DNA from: Catenaria anguillulae PL171
Taxonomy: Eukaryota; Blastocladiomycota; Blastocladiomycetes; Blastocladiales; Catenariaceae
NCBI GenBank assembly: GCA_002102555.1
Contig: MCFL01000026.1
Coordinates: 124,001-188,000 of the forward strand
Reading direction: 5' to 3'
DNA: 64,000 nucleotides
Shown here one piece after another: positions 60,550-64,000 of the stretch; within the stretch, counting starts at the first letter, position 1, and the number at the start of each line of letters is the position of its first letter. The position numbers were made by a program, and so were the translations under genes. The notes under the pieces are model-generated. The model had not been told where the DNA came from. It worked only from the letters and a program-made list of their open reading frames with translations, and made no database searches.

Positions 60550-63500
60550 CTAAGCGCGCCACCTGCCTGCCTCACGACGAGACGAGGCAAACCAGCCTGG
60601 CAATGAAGAACGACACGCCGACACTGCCGGCGCAGCACGCCTTGTTCCCTGACACTCACGTCGCCAAGCAGGCAACGCATTCGGCGTGCACGGGGACGAC
60701 GATCCGGAAAACCACGACGCCAAGTACGATGCGCCAGAGGTCAACGGACAAGAGTCGCTCGTGTCCGCGCGCTCGGGCTTGTCACAATTGTCAACCAACT
60801 CAACGAGCCAGTCGTACCAACTAGTCTTTGCTTGATGTTGCCGTGCCTGTTCCTGTTCGCGACGCACGCGCTCTTGCTCTTGGACGTAGGCGTTGTAACA
60901 CGCGGACGCAAGCTTGGCCACGCACTTGATCGCCATGTACACCAAAGCAGCAACGCCCGCAAGCACGAGTGCAGGAACGAGCACGCGCTCAAGGACGTTG
61001 TGCAGCGTCCGGATCATGGCCGCAACGGCTGGCGAGAGCATGACATGCAAGGCGGCAAGCGAGGTAGATGCGAGGGCGACTGCCAAAGGGGGAAGCGCAA
61101 CGGGCGAGAAGGTACAGTTGGCGAGCACATGGGCCGATGGCAACGTCGTACACGAGGTGGATTTGGGTTTCGATCTCGGATTCGAGCCGGAGCCTTGTTT
61201 GGATTGCGATCTCGCAACAAGCACAAGAGAATAAAGGGCAACGAGCGAGGATAAGGCGACGCGGGCTTGGACGGCCGAGCGTCTTGTCGGTGTTGTTGAC
61301 GTTGTCAGTGTTGTAGCTCTCGAGACCGGCACCGGCGACGAGGAATCTTGACCAAGATCAAACAACGAATTGCCATTCACGACAGCATCAACTGCATGTG
61401 TAGAAGATGGAGCCGAGGACTGAGGTCGCAACGGCACCGGTGACGACGGTCGAGCCGATGCATCTTGATCCGACACGGACATTGGCGCGACAAGCACGTC
61501 GTCTTGGACATTGGCGGTCACAGCCACAGGCGACGGTGGCGGTGTGCCAACGTGCGCTGCGGCCAACACCTCATTCTGTCGAGCGTCTTCCTCATCGTGG
61601 TCGTCCACGGGTTCGGGCGATATGGCACCACGGCGCAAGGGGACCGCATTGGGCACCAAGTGTACGGCTGCTGGGGCAAGTTCGACAGCAACCGACGACA
61701 TGGATGGTACAGTCAACTGGGCCGACACGGCGAGCTGTTGCACCTCGTCGGGCTCTGGCGACGAGCGGGGCGACGGCAAGTACGCACGGACGGTGCGCGA
61801 CGATGTGGACAAGGGTCGCGTTCCGGTGGTGATGGGCGATGCGGGTACTGGGATCGGGTGCGCAAATGCAGACCCAACGCCTGGTGCATGCGACGGTAAG
61901 CGCGCCGACGGGGCACGTAAGCCATGCGCGTGCGTGACGAGGTGAACTGCCGATGAAGACACGCCGCCGCGGTCGCGCGGATCGCTTGCACGTCGGCCAA
62001 CCGCATCCGACGCGCCGCCTTGTTGCTCAAAGATGAGCGGCTCGTACGCGGGAGCACGAACGCCTTGTGCATCCTGCCTCGGCGCTTCTTGCTGTCCTTG
62101 GTATGGACGGGCACGACCAACATCCACATATCGTTCGGAATCACGGCCGCCACTCATCTGTGACTGGCGTTGTCGTTGTTGCTCATCACGTGCACACTCG
62201 TGGCGTTCACGCTCGTACTCTGCAACAAGCACGCGCGACGAGCCCGAAGATGTGGGCACGATACGTTGCGCTGGCACACGCGACGCGAGCGACGTGCGCG
62301 CGTGCTGATGCATGCGTGCCGTAGGCGAAAATTGGACGGCCGACGATGTGGCCGCAAGTGCGGCGAGAACCGACGGCGGGCGCGGGCGTTGGTGGCGCGA
62401 GGGGGACGTTGGGGTGGCCGCGGAGCGTGCCGTGGCAGCAGAATTGGTGGGGGTAGGAGTAGGGCGCGGCGTGGCCAGCGACGACGGTTGCGCCGTCAGC
62501 GGCGACGAGAAGCGGGAAACAGGAGTTGCGGCATCTGAATGGATGGCCTCGGTAGATTGGTGTTGTTCGGTTGTCGTGTTGGCGGTAGGAGCCGATGGAG
62601 TGGCACGGGCGGCGGCACGAGCTTGCGAGGCAAAAGGCGACTGCATGTCACCTTGGTGAGCCTGCTGATGCTGCGCGTCGTCGGCGTCGCCTTGCTCCAT
62701 GGCATCCTCGCACGTAAAGTCATGTGCCTCGAATTCGGCACGAAGTCGTTGATGCGCGTGAGATTGTCCTGGGACGGCATCCGTATCGACGGATTCGTGG
62801 ACTTGCATGTGCTGTTCGGTTGTCGTATGAGCGAGCACTTGCTGTTGTTGTTGATGCTGCACCGGCGCGAAAATGGGCGGCGCGGCAAGCTGGTGGTGAT
62901 TGTCGAGGAGGGGCACGTGTTGTTGGTGTTGATGCTGTTCAAGCACAATGTGCATTGCATCCATGCCGCCCACTTGTTGCTGTTGCTGTAGTTGAACATC
63001 AGGCGCGTGCGCTTGGATATGGCCATTGACGGCCGGTATACCCTGTTCTTGCGCAATCGGCGCAAAGGCAAATCCAACGCCGACACCCAAAGCTTGTTGC
63101 TGGTGGGCAACGTTGTGACCCGCACCAATCGGCGCAGGCAGGCCGAGCATGATGGCCGGTGCAGCGACAATCGGCGCCACGGGCACTTGCACGGGCATCT
63201 GGGGCATGTGCACCGGCGGATCCACGTGCATGTCATCTTGGGGCGGCTGTTGATCGCCATCGCCTGACAAGACGTCGACTTGTTCACCCGCTGACGAGGG
63301 TGGCGGGGAGACGAGGCCGAAGCCGTTGACGGCGACGGTTGCGGTCACGGGCAACGTGTCCGGTGGCTGGAGTTGATTGACCGACGATGACGACAATGAG
63401 ATGGGCGGCGTGAGTGGCGGGCTCGTGATACCCGACGCGGTTTGCGCGGGGGTGCGGACCGCGGATTGCGGAGTGGATTGGCTACGCATGGGTAGCAAGA

Positions 63501-64000
63501 GTGAGTGGGAAGTTAGTAACATGAAGCCAAGAGGCGAAAGATGCGAACGGAGGAAATGACGCAAAGGTCAAGAAACCAACAGAAAACGGAAGAAAAAAAA
63601 AAGGCGAGAATCAAGGATAGGAATGGCAAAATGAGCCGAACGATGCAACGAGGGGAAAATAGACAGATGGGGAATGGGTTGGGAATGACAGAATGACACG
63701 AATGAAGGAAATTGCGAGCCAAAGGAAATGACAAATGGAAGGGAATGAACGAATGGCAGAAATGCGCGAAAAGTAGGGGAATTCGGAATGGCAAGAATGA
63801 AACAAAATGACAAACAGCGCGCAAGAAAACGCAAACACAAGTAGGCAATCACAACAACAAGATACAAGTCACAAGCAAGCACAAACAGATGGGAAGAGTA
63901 TGCTGATAAAATGCGGTTCGTACCGAATGCGCGTGCGGGACGAGGCCGACGGCGACACGGACCTCGCCGCTTGCGAGCGGTTCACGCGTTGGCGCTTGCG
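60550..64000 (-). CDS. Gln/Pro/Ser-rich membrane protein, 5' end outside the window (partial)
   Basis: The main exon runs 60550-63481. A second coding stretch at 63924-64000 (KRQRVNRSQAARSVSPSASS) joins it in phase with donor GTACGA and acceptor GCGTAG, across a 442-nt intron, so the gene probably continues past the right edge. If not, it would start at the ATG at 63489. The protein is low complexity: Pro/Ser-rich, then Gln/His-rich (HQHQQH), then Ser-rich. Near the C-terminus are hydrophobic segments VALSSLVALYSLVLVA, PPLAVALASTSLAALHVML and VLVPALVLAGVAALVYMAI, then a short charged helix (QEQERVRREQEQARQ) and a Cys/Ser-rich tail. No family recognised. It may be tail-anchored in a nuclear or ER membrane. 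Confidence 0.55.
63482..63923. repeat. Degenerate GAATG/CATTC repeat filling a predicted intron
   Basis: Between about 63565 and 63830 the plus strand is purine-rich with many GAATG units (ggaatgg, gaatgaca, gaatgaag, gaatgaacgaatgg), irregularly spaced by 5-20 bp. The coding (minus) strand is correspondingly pyrimidine-rich (CATTC). It lies inside the predicted intron of the Gln-rich gene or in its upstream region. Confidence 0.6.

Overview
The window is nuclear DNA of a flagellated (zoosporic) fungus. Genes are dense and mostly split by short introns of about 60-80 nt (donors GTGCGT, GTACGT, GTATGT; acceptors usually CAG). Three genes belong to cilium/flagellum families: a CEP83-like transition-fibre protein, a CFAP73/CCDC42-type axonemal protein and the inner-arm dynein light intermediate chain DNALI1. 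A class C (GABA-B-like) receptor, Ser/Pro-rich ORFs and ankyrin-like proteins with repeated GH-x-x-V-x-x-WW units also occur. Together these fit Blastocladiomycota (Allomyces/Catenaria/Blastocladiella type) better than Dikarya. The lineage is an inference; no rRNA or marker phylogeny is available here. All exon boundaries were placed by eye from splice signals, reading phase and family similarity.

Layout. 0-6 kb: CEP83-like (-), ankyrin-like (+), CFAP73-like (+). 6-10 kb: a Ser/Pro-rich orphan (+) and an SLC35C2-type sugar-phosphate/nucleotide-sugar transporter (-) with one apparent frameshift. 10-15.4 kb: two tandem ankyrin-like paralogues (+). 15.7-22.4 kb: an SRA/YDG-domain protein (-) and a single-pass membrane orphan (+). 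23-26 kb: a small two-exon gene with a possible OB fold, a Ty3/gypsy-type integrase remnant and a six-exon orphan, all on minus. 26-33 kb: frataxin (+), a polytopic membrane protein with a possible degenerate glycosyltransferase domain (-), a Ras-like GTPase (-) and DNALI1 (+). 33-41 kb: class C GPCR (-) and two head-to-head MFS paralogues. 41-49.5 kb: a TPR/metallo-beta-lactamase fusion (-), enolase-phosphatase UTR4 (+), an EXS-domain protein (-) and ETF-alpha (+). 50-64 kb: a four-exon orphan (-), an intact nine-exon Plavaka-class transposase (+), a Ulp1/SENP protease (-), remains of a beta-trefoil lectin gene (-) and a Gln-rich membrane protein (-) that runs off the right edge.

There are no operons. 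Many genes are arranged as divergent pairs separated by about 0.3-0.6 kb, which suggests shared promoter regions. Functional themes are flagellum structure, mitochondrial metabolism (frataxin, ETFA), membrane transport, methionine salvage, chromatin (SRA) and SUMO processing. The most notable items are the intact intron-rich Plavaka transposase, the TPR-MBL fusion with an apparently complete carboxylate clamp, the RING-less SRA protein, the class C GPCR, the possible pseudo-glycosyltransferase and a predicted GC-AG intron in the EXS gene.
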